Of a stretch of DNA of 64,000 nt, positions 26,184 to 35,421 are shown one piece after another. Source of the stretch: Clostridium sp. D53t1_180928_C8 (GTDB lineage Bacteria; Bacillota; Clostridia; Clostridiales; Clostridiaceae); contig NZ_JADPEL010000001.1 in assembly GCF_015667795.1 (NCBI RefSeq), forward strand, positions 264,574 to 328,573. The letters are read 5' to 3'. The notes beneath the pieces are model-generated. The model was not told the DNA's origin. It worked only from the letters and a program-made list of their open reading frames with translations, and did no database searches. A program made the translations under genes and the position numbers. Positions within the stretch are counted from its first letter, which is position 1; each line of letters begins with the position of its first letter.

Positions 26184-27122
26184 ATGAATAATAAATTTAA
26201 GGAAAATTTAGATAAATATAAATCTCTTATAGGATTAGTTTTACTATGCGTAGTAATAACTTTTGTATCACCAGCATTTATGACTTTATCAAATATAACT
26301 AATGTTTTTACTCAAGTTTCAACTAATGCAATAATTGCAGTTGGTATGACTTTTGTTATCTTAACTGGTGGAATAGACTTATCAGTAGGTTCAACAGTTG
26401 CTATAAGTGGTGCATTTGCAGCATCTATAATTAAATCAACTAACAATGTATTTTTAGCAGTTTTAGCAGCAGGTACAGTTGGTATAGTAATAGGATTAAT
26501 TAATGGTCTTTTAATATCAAAAGGTAAATTACAGGCATTTATTGCAACACTTGCAACAATGACAATATTTAGGGGAGCAACATTAGTATTTACAAATGGT
26601 ACACCAATATCTAAATTACCAGAGAATTTCGTAAACATAGGTAACGGAAAGTTAGGATTCATTCCAATTCCAGTTATAATTACTGTAATCGTTTTAGCGA
26701 TAGCTATATATGTTTTAACACAAACAAGATTTGGAAGATATTTATATGCTTTAGGTGGAAATGAAGATTCAGCAAGATTATCAGGTATAAACACAACTAA
26801 AATAAAAACACTTGTATATGTTATTTCAGGATTTGCATCATCAATTGCAGGGGTTATCATAGCAAGTAGAATAGGATCAGCTTCACCGAATGCAGGGACA
26901 GGTTTTGAATTAGATGCAATAGCAGCAGTTGTTATTGGAGGAACATCATTAGCAGGTGGGGAAGGAAGAATAACAGGAACTTTAATAGGTGCACTTATTA
27001 TAGGTGTATTAAACAATGGATTAAACTTAATGAATGTATCACCATTCTATCAATCAATAGTAAAAGGATTAGTTATTTTAATAGCTGTATTATTAGATAA
27101 AAAGAGCAGAAAGAAAGCATAG
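26184..27122 (+). CDS. rbsC: Ribose ABC importer, permease
   Basis: 312 aa, hydrophobic, about 8-10 helices. AraH/RbsC family motifs: GMTFVILTGGIDLSVGS near 53-70, QTRFGRYLYALGGNEDSARL near 180-200 and GGTSLAGGEGRITGT near 252. 19-base gap from rbsA with a GGGAGG ribosome binding site. Confidence 0.96.
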   Translation: MNNKFKENLDKYKSLIGLVLLCVVITFVSPAFMTLSNITNVFTQVSTNAIIAVGMTFVILTGGIDLSVGSTVAISGAFAASIIKSTNNVFLAVLAAGTVGIVIGLINGLLISKGKLQAFIATLATMTIFRGATLVFTNGTPISKLPENFVNIGNGKLGFIPIPVIITVIVLAIAIYVLTQTRFGRYLYALGGNEDSARLSGINTTKIKTLVYVISGFASSIAGVIIASRIGSASPNAGTGFELDAIAAVVIGGTSLAGGEGRITGTLIGALIIGVLNNGLNLMNVSPFYQSIVKGLVILIAVLLDKKSRKKA

Positions 27123-27146
27123 GCTACAGATTAAGGAGGACATACT

Positions 27147-28061
27147 ATGAAAAGTATAAAGAAGATATTAGCTTTAGGGCTAGTAACTGTTATGGCAATG
27201 GGTTCATTTATGGGCTGCTCAAAAACTGAAAATAGTAAAAAGGTAGGTATAGTATTATCAACTTTAAATAATCCTTTCTTTGTAAGCATGAAAAATGGAG
27301 CTGAAAAGGAAGCAGAAAAACTAGGATATGAATTAATAGTTTTAGATTCACAAGATGATCCTGTTAAGGAAAGATCTAATGTTGAAGATTTAATACAATT
27401 AGGAGTTGTAGCATTATTAATAAATCCAACAGATAGTGATGCTGTTATTAAAGCAGTGGAAATTGCAAATGAAAGTAATATTCCAGTAATAACATTAGAT
27501 AGACAATCTAATGGAGGAGAAGTAACAAGTCATATAGCTTCGGATAATATTAAAGGTGGAGCTATGGCAGCTGAATTTGCTTTGGAACAATTAGGTAATG
27601 GAGAAAATGTTAATGTAGTAGAGCTTCAAGGTATTCCAGGAGCTTCAGCTACAAGAGATAGGGGCGCAGGTTTCCATAGTATTTTAGATGACAAGTCAAA
27701 TGTAAATTTTGTATCAAGCCAAGCAGCTGATTTTGATAGACAAAAAGGTCTTTCAGTTATGGAAAATATAATACAAGGGAATAAGGACATACAAGTAGTA
27801 TTTGCTCATAATGATGAAATGGCATTAGGTGCAGCTAAGGCTATAAAATCTAGTAATATAAATGCAATGGTTATAGGATTTGATGGTGGAGATGATGCTT
27901 TAGATGCTATTGAAAAGGGAGAAATGAAAGCAACGGTAGCACAACAACCAGATTTAATTGGAGCACTTGGAGTACAGCTTGCAGAAAAAATATATAATGG
28001 AGAAACCGTTGATAAAGAAATTGCAGCTGACTTAAAAATTGTAAGTAAGTATATTAAGTAA
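27147..28061 (+). CDS. rbsB: Ribose-binding lipoprotein
   Basis: 304 aa. Lipoprotein signal ending FMGC with Cys24 as the acylated residue. Periplasmic-binding-protein family 4 core: VLSTLNNPFFVSMKNGAEKE, VLDSQDDPVKERSNVEDLIQ, LINPTDSDAV, ASATRDRGAGFH, VFAHNDEMALGA and IGFDGGDDA, which match RbsB ligand contacts (Phe pair, Asp, Arg, Asn, Asp). Surface-anchored receptor for RbsAC. Confidence 0.96.
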   Translation: MKSIKKILALGLVTVMAMGSFMGCSKTENSKKVGIVLSTLNNPFFVSMKNGAEKEAEKLGYELIVLDSQDDPVKERSNVEDLIQLGVVALLINPTDSDAVIKAVEIANESNIPVITLDRQSNGGEVTSHIASDNIKGGAMAAEFALEQLGNGENVNVVELQGIPGASATRDRGAGFHSILDDKSNVNFVSSQAADFDRQKGLSVMENIIQGNKDIQVVFAHNDEMALGAAKAIKSSNINAMVIGFDGGDDALDAIEKGEMKATVAQQPDLIGALGVQLAEKIYNGETVDKEIAADLKIVSKYIK

Positions 28062-28189
28062 ATTAAAAATTAGAACTGAGGCGTTAATGTAGTGACAATG
28101 AAATTTTAGTATTTCCAGAAGTGTAATATTTCATTTTTCATTCTCGCTGTGTGCGTAACTTAGTTAAATGGTGTAATATATAGCTTAGG

Positions 28190-28217
28190 GGAAATATAGT
28201 GAAATAACTATATTTCC
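28190..28217 (+). promoter_or_regulatory. Hairpin between rbsB and rbsR
   Basis: 11-bp perfect inverted repeat (28190-28200 with 28207-28217) with a 6-base loop and no T run. It lies in the 205-base gap and may stabilise the rbsB end of the transcript or lower rbsR/tkt expression. Confidence 0.5.
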
Positions 28218-28266
28218 TAATGAAACTAAAATTTTATTTAGGGAATTAGTTTATGAGGTGCAAATT

Positions 28267-29268
28267 ATGAGTAAAACAACTCTATTAGATATTGCAAAAG
28301 ATGTAGGTTTATCAAAAACGACAGTATCTATGGTATTAAATAAAAAAGATATAAATGTATCAGAAGAAACACGAAATAGAATATTTGAAGCAGCAAAAAG
28401 GTTAAATTATATACCTAATTCACTAGCTAGAAGTCTTAGTACTAAGAAAAGTTACACTATTGGTTTTATAATTCCAGATATAGAAAATCCATTTTTCTCA
28501 GAGATGGCAAAAGCAATTGAGGCAGAAGCAGAGAAATATGGGTATAGTATGATACTTTGTAACACTTTTAATAGTGGAAGTAAGGAAGAGGAATATGTAA
28601 AATTGCTTATAAGTAAACTTATAGATGGAGTAGTAATTGCGTCAAGTGGAGAAAAAAACAAATCAACAGAATTATTAAAAGGTAATGATATTCCTTTTGT
28701 AATTTTAGATAGACAGGTTGATGAGCAAGATAATATTAATGGTGTATTTTGTGATAATAAGAATGGAATTAAACTTGGTGTAAAGTATTTAATTGAAAAG
28801 GGATATAAAAATATAGCATTTGTTGGAGGAAATAATAAGGGAGTACTAGCTAATTCAAGATTGAAGTACTTTTGTGAGACAGCAAAGGAAAATAATATAT
28901 TTAATGAGGAGCTTGTATTAGAAGACGAGTTTTCATTAGAAGGTGGAATAAGAGCAACAGAAAAATTAATACAGGAAAATAAAACAATTGATGCTATATT
29001 TTATAGCAGTGATGTTATGGCTATTGGTGGTATGAAATACTTACTAAGACAAGGATATTCTATACCCGATGATATAGGAATATTAGGATATGATAATATA
29101 GGAATTTGTTCTTTTATTGAACCTGAATTAACTACTATAGCCCAACCTATATATAAGATGGGCGAAGAAGCTTGTAAATTATTAATGAATGAAATAAATA
29201 AGAAAAATAAATCAAATCAAATAATTAATTTAACTCCATATTTAGTTGAAAGAAAAACAATAAGATAG
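28267..29268 (+). CDS. rbsR: LacI-family repressor of the ribose operon
   Basis: 333 aa from the ATG at 28267 (GAGGTG 6 bases upstream). N-terminal LacI HTH TLLDIAKDVGLSKTTVSMVL and hinge helix PNSLARSLSTKK, then a sugar-binding-type core (IGFIIPDIENPFFSEMAKAI, FVGG near 185, SSDVMAIGG, GYDN). Located in the ribose operon, so RbsR is the natural assignment; it probably acts on the two ACCGAT-core repeats at 23254-23276. Confidence 0.9.
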   Translation: MSKTTLLDIAKDVGLSKTTVSMVLNKKDINVSEETRNRIFEAAKRLNYIPNSLARSLSTKKSYTIGFIIPDIENPFFSEMAKAIEAEAEKYGYSMILCNTFNSGSKEEEYVKLLISKLIDGVVIASSGEKNKSTELLKGNDIPFVILDRQVDEQDNINGVFCDNKNGIKLGVKYLIEKGYKNIAFVGGNNKGVLANSRLKYFCETAKENNIFNEELVLEDEFSLEGGIRATEKLIQENKTIDAIFYSSDVMAIGGMKYLLRQGYSIPDDIGILGYDNIGICSFIEPELTTIAQPIYKMGEEACKLLMNEINKKNKSNQIINLTPYLVERKTIR

Positions 29269-29285
29269 ATTGGTTGGTGGATAAA

Positions 29286-30098
29286 ATGAATAAGGAAATG
29301 TTAATTTCTAAATCAAAAGATGTTAGAACAAATATTATAGAAATGTTATATGAATCAAAATCAGGTCATCCGGGTGGATCATTATCTTGTGCTGATATAA
29401 TTACATATCTTTATTATGAAAAGATGAATGTAGATGCAAATAATCCTAAGGATGAAAATAGGGATAGATTTGTATTAAGTAAAGGTCATGCAGCTCCAGC
29501 TCTTTATGCAGTCCTTGCTGAAAAAGGATTCTTTTCTAAGGATGAATTAAAGAATTTAAGAAAGATGGGCGCAATGCTTCAAGGACATCCAGATGCTAAA
29601 AAAATATCAGGGGTTGATGTTTCAACAGGTTCGTTAGGTCAGGGTGTATCAAATGCTGTTGGAATGGCATTAGGACTTAAATATAAGAAAAATCCAGCTA
29701 AGGTATATACTGTTTTAGGTGATGGTGAACTTCAAGAAGGATTAGTATGGGAAGCTGCTATGGCAGCAGCACATTACAAATTAGATAATTTAGTAATTAT
29801 TATAGATAATAATGGGCTTCAAATTGACGGAAATAATGAAGACGTAATGGGAATAAATCCTTTGAATGAAAAATTTAAAAGTTTTGGATTCAATGTAATT
29901 ACTTGTGAAGGTCATGATTTTAATGAAATACATGAAGCTATGAATATGATAGATAGAATTCAAGGAAAACCAAGTGTAATAATTGCAAAAACAGTAAAAG
30001 GTAAAGGCGTAAGCTTTATGGAAAATGAAGCAGGATGGCATGGACAAGCTCCTAATAATGAACAAAGAGAAAAAGCGTTAATGGATATAAATGGGTAG
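29286..30098 (+). CDS. Transketolase, N-terminal subunit
   Basis: 271 aa from the ATG at 29286 (GGTGG just upstream). Thiamine-pyrophosphate-binding half of a split transketolase: SGHPGGSLSCADI near 24, the TPP motif GDGELQEGLVWEAAM continuing to IDNNGLQIDG (about 148-182), and GKGVSFMEN. Works with the next gene to move two-carbon units between pentose and triose phosphates. Its place behind rbsR shows that ribose-5-phosphate is fed into the pentose phosphate pathway. Confidence 0.93.
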   Translation: MNKEMLISKSKDVRTNIIEMLYESKSGHPGGSLSCADIITYLYYEKMNVDANNPKDENRDRFVLSKGHAAPALYAVLAEKGFFSKDELKNLRKMGAMLQGHPDAKKISGVDVSTGSLGQGVSNAVGMALGLKYKKNPAKVYTVLGDGELQEGLVWEAAMAAAHYKLDNLVIIIDNNGLQIDGNNEDVMGINPLNEKFKSFGFNVITCEGHDFNEIHEAMNMIDRIQGKPSVIIAKTVKGKGVSFMENEAGWHGQAPNNEQREKALMDING

Positions 30099-30110
30099 GA
30101 GGATCTAAAA

Positions 30111-31034
30111 ATGGGAAAAGCAACAAGAGAATCATATGGAATGGCACTAGTTGAATTAGGAAGAGAAAATAATAATGTTGTAGTGTTAGATGCGGATCTT
30201 TCTAAATCAACAAAAACAGCAGATTTTAAAAAAGAGTTTAGTGATAGATTTTTTAATGTTGGAATAGCTGAACAAAATTTAATGGGAATGGCGGCAGGAC
30301 TTGCTAATGTAGGATGTGTACCATTTGCTAGTACATTTGCAGTTTTTGCAACAGGAAGAGCTTTTGAAATAATTAGAAACTCAATATGTTATCCAAAGGT
30401 TAATGTAAAAATAGCAGCAACTCATGCTGGTATAACAGTAGGGGAAGATGGTGGATCACACCAATCAGTTGAAGATATAGCTTTAATGAATTCACTTCCT
30501 AATATGACTGTGATAGTACCAGCAGATCATAGAGAAGCTATGCAAGCGACAAAGGCAGCAGCAGAAATGTATGGCCCGGTTTATTTAAGATTTGGAAGAT
30601 GTAATACTGAAGATATATTTGGTGATGATTACAAATTTGAAATAGGAAAAGGAACAGAGCTTAGAGCAGGAAATGATGTAACAGTAATTGCTACAGGAAT
30701 GATGGTTCAAAAAGCTATAGAAGCATCAAAAGCTTTAGAAATTGAGGGTATTAATGTAAGAGTTATTAATATGTCAACAATTAAGCCTATAGATAGAGAA
30801 ATAATAATAAAAGCTGCAAAGGAAACTAAGGGAATAGTAACTGCAGAAGAGCATTCAGTAATAGGTGGACTTGGGGCAATGGTTTCACAAGTAGTATGTA
30901 ATGAGTGTCCAACTAAGGTCAAGATGGTGGGAATTCAAGATACATTTGGTGAATCAGGAACTCCTAATGAATTAATGGAGAAGTATGGATTAACAGCTGA
31001 AAAAATTATTGAGGAAATAAGAAATATAATTTAA
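30111..31034 (+). CDS. Transketolase, C-terminal subunit
   Basis: 307 aa. Pyrimidine-binding half: FFNVGIAEQNLMGMAAGLAN near 45-64 (catalytic Glu in AEQN), THAGITVGEDGGSHQ near 103-117, YLRFGR near 160, and the C-terminal transketolase domain. 12-base gap from the N-terminal subunit, AGGAGG ribosome binding site. Last gene of the ribose operon. Confidence 0.93.
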   Translation: MGKATRESYGMALVELGRENNNVVVLDADLSKSTKTADFKKEFSDRFFNVGIAEQNLMGMAAGLANVGCVPFASTFAVFATGRAFEIIRNSICYPKVNVKIAATHAGITVGEDGGSHQSVEDIALMNSLPNMTVIVPADHREAMQATKAAAEMYGPVYLRFGRCNTEDIFGDDYKFEIGKGTELRAGNDVTVIATGMMVQKAIEASKALEIEGINVRVINMSTIKPIDREIIIKAAKETKGIVTAEEHSVIGGLGAMVSQVVCNECPTKVKMVGIQDTFGESGTPNELMEKYGLTAEKIIEEIRNII

Positions 31035-31056
31035 AGGAAAATTTATAGATAGTTAG

Positions 31057-31105
31057 AAAAGGATATTTCCAAGTGAATGTTAATTGCTTGTAAATATCTT
31101 TTTTT
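31057..31105 (+). terminator. Terminator of the ribose operon
   Basis: Stem 31057-31073 with 31087-31103 (one mismatch) ending in seven T residues. Confidence 0.85.
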
Positions 31106-31304
31106 ATAGTTATTAGTTGTTTACTATTAAAAAAAGATAAATAAAATAAACTTTACTAAATATGATTATAAAAATATATGGATTACATTTCATAAATGGG
31201 TAAAATATGATAGAATATAATTAATAATTTTTGTCAAATTATTAGAATAGAAATTAGATAGCTTATTTACATCTTTGAATTTATAAAATAAGGAGAATGT
31301 AAAT

Positions 31305-32453
31305 ATGAAAGAATTTAGTATAAATACTAAGATATATTTTGGGGATAAAGCATTAGATAAATTAAGTGAAATATCTAATAAAAAGGTTCTTATTATCTGC
31401 GATAATTTTATGAAAACTAGTGGAATAGCTGATAAGGTTGTTAGTAAGTTAGATAATTGTGAAGTTTCAATTTACAGCGATATTATTCCAGATCCAAGCG
31501 TACAGATTGTAGCTCTTGGAGTTCAAAAGTTAAGAAAGTTAGGAGCAGATATTATTATTGCTTTAGGTGGAGGATCATCAATAGATGGAGCAAAAGCCAT
31601 TAGAGAATATTACAAAAATTTATTTAAGGCAGATTATAGGGATATTAAATTTTATGCAATACCAACTACGAGTGGTACAGGCTCAGAAGTAACTGAGTAT
31701 GCAGTAATTACAAATAAAGAAGAAAATTTAAAATATGCTTTAGCCGATAAATCACTACTTCCCGATGTAGCAATATTAGATCCAGAACTTGTAAAATCAG
31801 TTCCGAAAAGCATTACAGCTGATACAGGTATGGATGTTATTACTCATGCAATTGAAGCTTATGTTTCAAATACAGCAACTGATTTTTCAGATGCATTAGC
31901 TGAGAAAGCCTTAACATTAGCTTATAATAATATTTTAAGGGCTTATAATAATGGAAATGATATTGAAGCAAGGGAAGGACTTCATAATGCTTCATGCCTT
32001 GCCGGAATGGCTTTTAATTCATCAGGACTTGGAATTACTCATAGTTTAGCTCATGCTATAGGAGGAAAGCTTCACATTCCACATGGTAAAGCAAATGCAA
32101 TAATACTACCTTATGTTATGGAGTTTAATTCAGGATTAGATAATCAACTATATATGCAAGAATGCAGTGAAGTTGCGAAAAAGTATTCAAGACTTGCAAA
32201 ACTTTTAGATATGAATGCAAATAGTACAGTTATTGGGGTAAATAATTTAATTAAAAATATATTTGAACTTCAAAAAAAATTAAATATTCCACAAACTTTA
32301 ATGGAACTTGGTGTAGATATAAATATTGTTTTAGGCGCAAAAGAGGAAATATTAAATGCTGCTTTAAAAGATATTTGTACAAAGGCAAATCCAGTAGATG
32401 TTTCAAGAGAAGATTTAGAAAAATTATTAGATAGAATTATAGGAAATAAATAA
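31305..32453 (+). CDS. Iron-containing alcohol dehydrogenase of the choline microcompartment locus
   Basis: 382 aa, group III ADH. NAD-binding GGGSSIDGAKA near 90 and TTSGTGSEVTEYAVI near 128; metal ligands in GMDVITHAIEAY and HSLAHAIGGKLHIPHGKANA near 248-268. Close in layout to PduQ/EutG/CutO enzymes that reduce acetaldehyde to ethanol and regenerate NAD+ inside the compartment. It sits one gene upstream of the locus regulator as its own unit. An ATGTAAATA next to the start can pair with TATTTACAT at 31264-31272. Confidence 0.88.
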   Translation: MKEFSINTKIYFGDKALDKLSEISNKKVLIICDNFMKTSGIADKVVSKLDNCEVSIYSDIIPDPSVQIVALGVQKLRKLGADIIIALGGGSSIDGAKAIREYYKNLFKADYRDIKFYAIPTTSGTGSEVTEYAVITNKEENLKYALADKSLLPDVAILDPELVKSVPKSITADTGMDVITHAIEAYVSNTATDFSDALAEKALTLAYNNILRAYNNGNDIEAREGLHNASCLAGMAFNSSGLGITHSLAHAIGGKLHIPHGKANAIILPYVMEFNSGLDNQLYMQECSEVAKKYSRLAKLLDMNANSTVIGVNNLIKNIFELQKKLNIPQTLMELGVDINIVLGAKEEILNAALKDICTKANPVDVSREDLEKLLDRIIGNK

Positions 32454-32461
32454 TATATACA

Positions 32462-32523
32462 CGTAAAATAGGTTGCAGTGCGAATGATTTAAGGTTATTT
32501 TAGCAGAATGCAGCTTATTTTCG
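32462..32523 (+). terminator. Long hairpin after the alcohol dehydrogenase gene
   Basis: About 15 pairs between 32462-32476 and 32509-32523 (one bulge, two wobbles), around a 32-base loop. Its 3' arm contains the T run. Probably a terminator, though the loop is unusually large. Confidence 0.45.
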
Positions 32524-32628
32524 TTTATCAAATATTAAAGTATTAATAAAAAATAATTGTAAGAAATTCATATATTAAAGAAAGTTAAAAATATAACATA
32601 GTTAGTTAAAGTTCTAGGGGGTAGACAT

Positions 32629-33453
32629 ATGAATAGTGAAATGTATTATATTGGCAAAGTGGAGAAAACCTGTAGAATCAGTAAAAAGACATTAAGATAC
32701 TATGATAAGCTTGGTATTTTATCACCAGATGAAATTTGTCATGAAAATGGATATAGGTATTATAGTAAAAAGAATATGTTATCGATACCGGTTATAAAGT
32801 ATTATAAGCAAAGTGGATTTAAACTTGAGGAAATTAAAAATTTAATTTATAAATCTGAATGCAAGGAAATAGAGGAAAGTTTTAGAGAAAAGATTGAGGA
32901 GCTAGAGGAGTTAGAAAAAAAATTAGCATTAAAGAAAAAATCAATTAAGGACTGGCATTCTTTAGTTAAAGAAGCCAAAATGGTAATTGATAATAATCTT
33001 TGTGAAGTATCTGCAAAATATATTGAAAAAAATGAAATGTTATTTTTAGATCAAAAATTTAGCTATGATTATATGGATTCCATAATAAATATTGAATTTA
33101 CTAATTATATTGAGAGTATAGGAAATGCCATAACAGGACCTGTTATTATTCAATTTTCATCATATAAGTGTAAGATGAAGGGAAGCTGTAAAAGCATGAG
33201 AATAATTCAAAAAGGTCTTTTAAAAACTGATGAAGCAAGGACTATAGAGTTTGGAGATATATTTGTGGCATCTTGCTATCATATAGGATCTCACGATAAT
33301 ATTTTAGATACTTATAATAAAATATTAGATTGGATAGAAAGACATGGCTATGAAGCTGAAGATACTTGCTATGAAAGATATGTAGTAGATTATTGGACAA
33401 GCAAGGATTCGAATAATTATGTTACAGAAGTTATGATTAAAATTAAGAGTTAA
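32629..33453 (+). CDS. MerR-family regulator, probable activator of the cut operon
   Basis: 274 aa. MerR HTH at about 7-78 (IGKVEKTCRISKKTLRYYDK, GILSP, GYRYYSKKNM), coiled coil at about 85-125, then a GyrI/BmrR-like effector domain containing several Cys residues (CKMKGSC, ASCYH, EDTCYERY). It precedes a promoter with a 20-bp spacer, the kind MerR activators untwist. A ligand such as choline or an aldehyde is possible; the sequence does not tell. Confidence 0.85.
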   Translation: MNSEMYYIGKVEKTCRISKKTLRYYDKLGILSPDEICHENGYRYYSKKNMLSIPVIKYYKQSGFKLEEIKNLIYKSECKEIEESFREKIEELEELEKKLALKKKSIKDWHSLVKEAKMVIDNNLCEVSAKYIEKNEMLFLDQKFSYDYMDSIINIEFTNYIESIGNAITGPVIIQFSSYKCKMKGSCKSMRIIQKGLLKTDEARTIEFGDIFVASCYHIGSHDNILDTYNKILDWIERHGYEAEDTCYERYVVDYWTSKDSNNYVTEVMIKIKS

Positions 33454-33540
33454 AATATATGAATTACAATGAATAAAAAAATTAATAGCTATTAATTATT
33501 AAAGTTAAAAGCAAACCTTAAATCTAAGGGGAAGGTTTTA

Positions 33541-33580
33541 AAGGGAGGTTCAATTTAGAGTTGAACCTTCTTTTTTTTTT
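33541..33580 (+). terminator. Intrinsic terminator after the MerR gene
   Basis: 10-bp stem (33544-33553 with 33561-33570) followed by ten T residues. GAAGGTT at 33531-33537 could also pair with the 3' arm. Confidence 0.9.
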
Positions 33581-33734
33581 GCATTAATATTACACGAAGA
33601 AAATCGTCAAAAAAATACAAAAAACGAATATCAAATTAATGTAAATATAACATAATATTATTTTTTTGGATATAATTAAATTTAATTATAAATATGTAAA
33701 CGAATAATAAATAAAAGTTAATAAAAAATTAATA

Positions 33735-33766
33735 TTGACATTGAACTTAGGGGGAGGGATTATAAT
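33735..33766 (+). promoter_or_regulatory. MerR-type promoter of the cut operon
   Basis: Perfect TTGACA (33735-33740) and perfect TATAAT (33761-33766) with a 20-base spacer containing a G-rich run. Ordinary sigma-A promoters use about 17; 19-20 is the hallmark of promoters activated by MerR-family proteins, and one such gene lies just upstream. Confidence 0.72.
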
Positions 33767-33873
33767 TTAGTTGAAAATACCAGAGAGAAAAATAAGATTA
33801 TCTAATATTCTAATATGACAAAAAATTGACAAAAGTTTAAAGGGTTTATTTAAAAGTTAAACATGAACCTTTA

Positions 33874-33887
33874 TGTAAGCGTTTAAT
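33874..33887 (+). promoter_or_regulatory. Candidate cre site in the cut operon leader
   Basis: TGTAAGCGTTTAAT matches 12 of 14 cre positions (all but the last CA). About 100 bases downstream of the predicted start, so CcpA could act as a roadblock. Confidence 0.5.
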
Positions 33888-34001
33888 TTAATGCTTTGCA
33901 TATTTTATGAAAATAAAATGATTACTTAAATAGAATAAAAAATCTTTTGAGTAATTCAGTTTATTAAATATAAATTTAATAAAAAGGAGGAGAATTGCTT
34001 T

Positions 34002-35117
34002 ATGACGGATATTTCTGTAGGAGTTGATTCTAAAATGAATAGCAAAGAAAGAACTGCTAGAGCTTTAGAATTAAAAGCAAAAATGAAAAGTAATTTTTTT
34101 AAGAAAGGAATAGCGATTGCGTTATTTTCGGGTGTTTCATATGGATTCTACACAGCATTCTTAACTATGGGTATGAGTAAAGGTGTTTGGGCAGATTGGT
34201 ATGGTGAAAACAAAGCAGGACTTTCAACATTTGTAATTGTATATTTACTTGCAGCTCTTGGAAATGCAATAAATGATAGCTGTAGTGCTGTTTGGGCAAT
34301 TGGAAATTCATTAGTACAAGGTAAGTTTAAAGATTTTTTAAGATGTTTAAATAGTAAGCCAGGAAGAACAATTATAGTGGCAGCACTTTTAGGAGGGCCA
34401 ATTGCAGGGACGGCATATGTTGTAGCACTTCAAATGGCAGGGCCTATAATAGTTCCAATATCAGCTCTTTGTCCAGCAATAGCTGCAATACTTGGAAAAA
34501 TATTATATAAACAAGAAATTACGAAACGTATGTCTGTAGGAATTGTAATTTGTGTATGTGCAAGTTTCTTAATTGGAAGCACAGGATTTTCAGGAGGAGT
34601 TTCAGATGGATTCATACTTGGAATTTTAATAGCAATAATTGCAGCCTTAGGATGGGGATTTGAAGGATGTGTTGCTGGATATGCATCAACTATGGTTGAT
34701 CCTCAAATCGGAATTTGTATTCGTCAATTATCATCAGGTATAGCAAATTTATTTATAGTAGTTCCTATAATGGGTGTAATGGCTGGTGGAATTGGTATTT
34801 CAAATAAATTAGTAATAGAAGCTTTTACTAGTGGCCCAGCAATGATTTGGTTCGTTTTAAGTGGATTATTAACATTCTTAACTTTCATGACTTGGTATAA
34901 AGGAAATAGTATGTGTGGAGCTGGACTTGGAACAGCTTGTAATGGAACATATTCATTCTTTGGACCATTTGCTTGTTACTTAATTTTAGGAGTTGCAGCT
35001 GGTATGGAAGGATGGACAATCCCTGCAATAGCATGGGTAGGAGCTATAATCATGATGTTTGGTATATTGACTATTGCAATGAATCCTTTAGATTTATTTA
35101 GAAAGAAGGAGGCATAA
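34002..35117 (+). CDS. DMT/EamA-like membrane transporter of the cut operon
   Basis: 371 aa, about ten transmembrane helices after a ~30-residue polar N-terminus. Internal pseudo-repeat and motifs such as GPIAGTAYVVALQMAG, LGWGFEGCVAGYA and GTYSFFGPFACYLI suggest the drug/metabolite transporter superfamily. As first gene of the operon it most likely imports choline or exports trimethylamine or another product. Known cut loci use SMR-type EmrE or BCCT-like transporters, so the family assignment matters. AAGGAGGAG ribosome binding site. Confidence 0.7.
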   Translation: MTDISVGVDSKMNSKERTARALELKAKMKSNFFKKGIAIALFSGVSYGFYTAFLTMGMSKGVWADWYGENKAGLSTFVIVYLLAALGNAINDSCSAVWAIGNSLVQGKFKDFLRCLNSKPGRTIIVAALLGGPIAGTAYVVALQMAGPIIVPISALCPAIAAILGKILYKQEITKRMSVGIVICVCASFLIGSTGFSGGVSDGFILGILIAIIAALGWGFEGCVAGYASTMVDPQIGICIRQLSSGIANLFIVVPIMGVMAGGIGISNKLVIEAFTSGPAMIWFVLSGLLTFLTFMTWYKGNSMCGAGLGTACNGTYSFFGPFACYLILGVAAGMEGWTIPAIAWVGAIIMMFGILTIAMNPLDLFRKKEA

Positions 35118-35121
35118 GAAT

Positions 35122-35388
35122 ATGAAACCACTTAACTATGCTATTTTAAAATACTTTACAACAGTTGAAGAGGCTTCTGTTAATAATGTTATGGAAGATC
35201 TGAAAGATGATTATAAAAGTTTAAGGACATTTAATAAGAATGAAATAATAAATGCATTACTTACAGCGGAAGCAAATGGATTAATTGAAGAAACTAGAGT
35301 AGATTTAGATAAAAATGATGATCTTGAAATTTTCTATCATGCTACTGAAGAAAGTAAGGCAGCAATTAATAGCTATATAAAAGATTAA
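35122..35388 (+). CDS. Small winged-helix-like protein of the cut operon
   Basis: 88 aa, starts 4 bases after the transporter stop. Reads like a compact winged helix: PLNYAILKYFTTVEEASVNN, EIINALLTAEANGLIEETRV, then a DLEIFYHATEES wing. No enzymatic motif. It could be a DNA-binding modulator or a protein-interaction module of the compartment. I do not know a named family. Confidence 0.6.
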   Translation: MKPLNYAILKYFTTVEEASVNNVMEDLKDDYKSLRTFNKNEIINALLTAEANGLIEETRVDLDKNDDLEIFYHATEESKAAINSYIKD

Positions 35389-35421
35389 ATTTTAGGATAT
35401 TTAAAATAGGAGGTATTTTAA

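Larger units (their letters stand above)
33454..34001 (+). other. 548-base regulatory gap ahead of the cut operon
   Basis: No coding potential. It holds small hairpins at 33513-33538, a terminator at 33541-33580, a long-spacer promoter at 33735-33766, a second TTGACA at 33826-33831 without a good -10, and a cre-like site at 33874-33887. If transcription begins near 33773, the leader is about 229 bases long. Confidence 0.75.

Noticed and set aside
26312-27016. Long minus-strand open frame (234 codons) opposite rbsC
   Set aside because: Lies entirely inside a clear rbsC gene, with no ribosome binding site and a composition expected from the complement of a hydrophobic gene.
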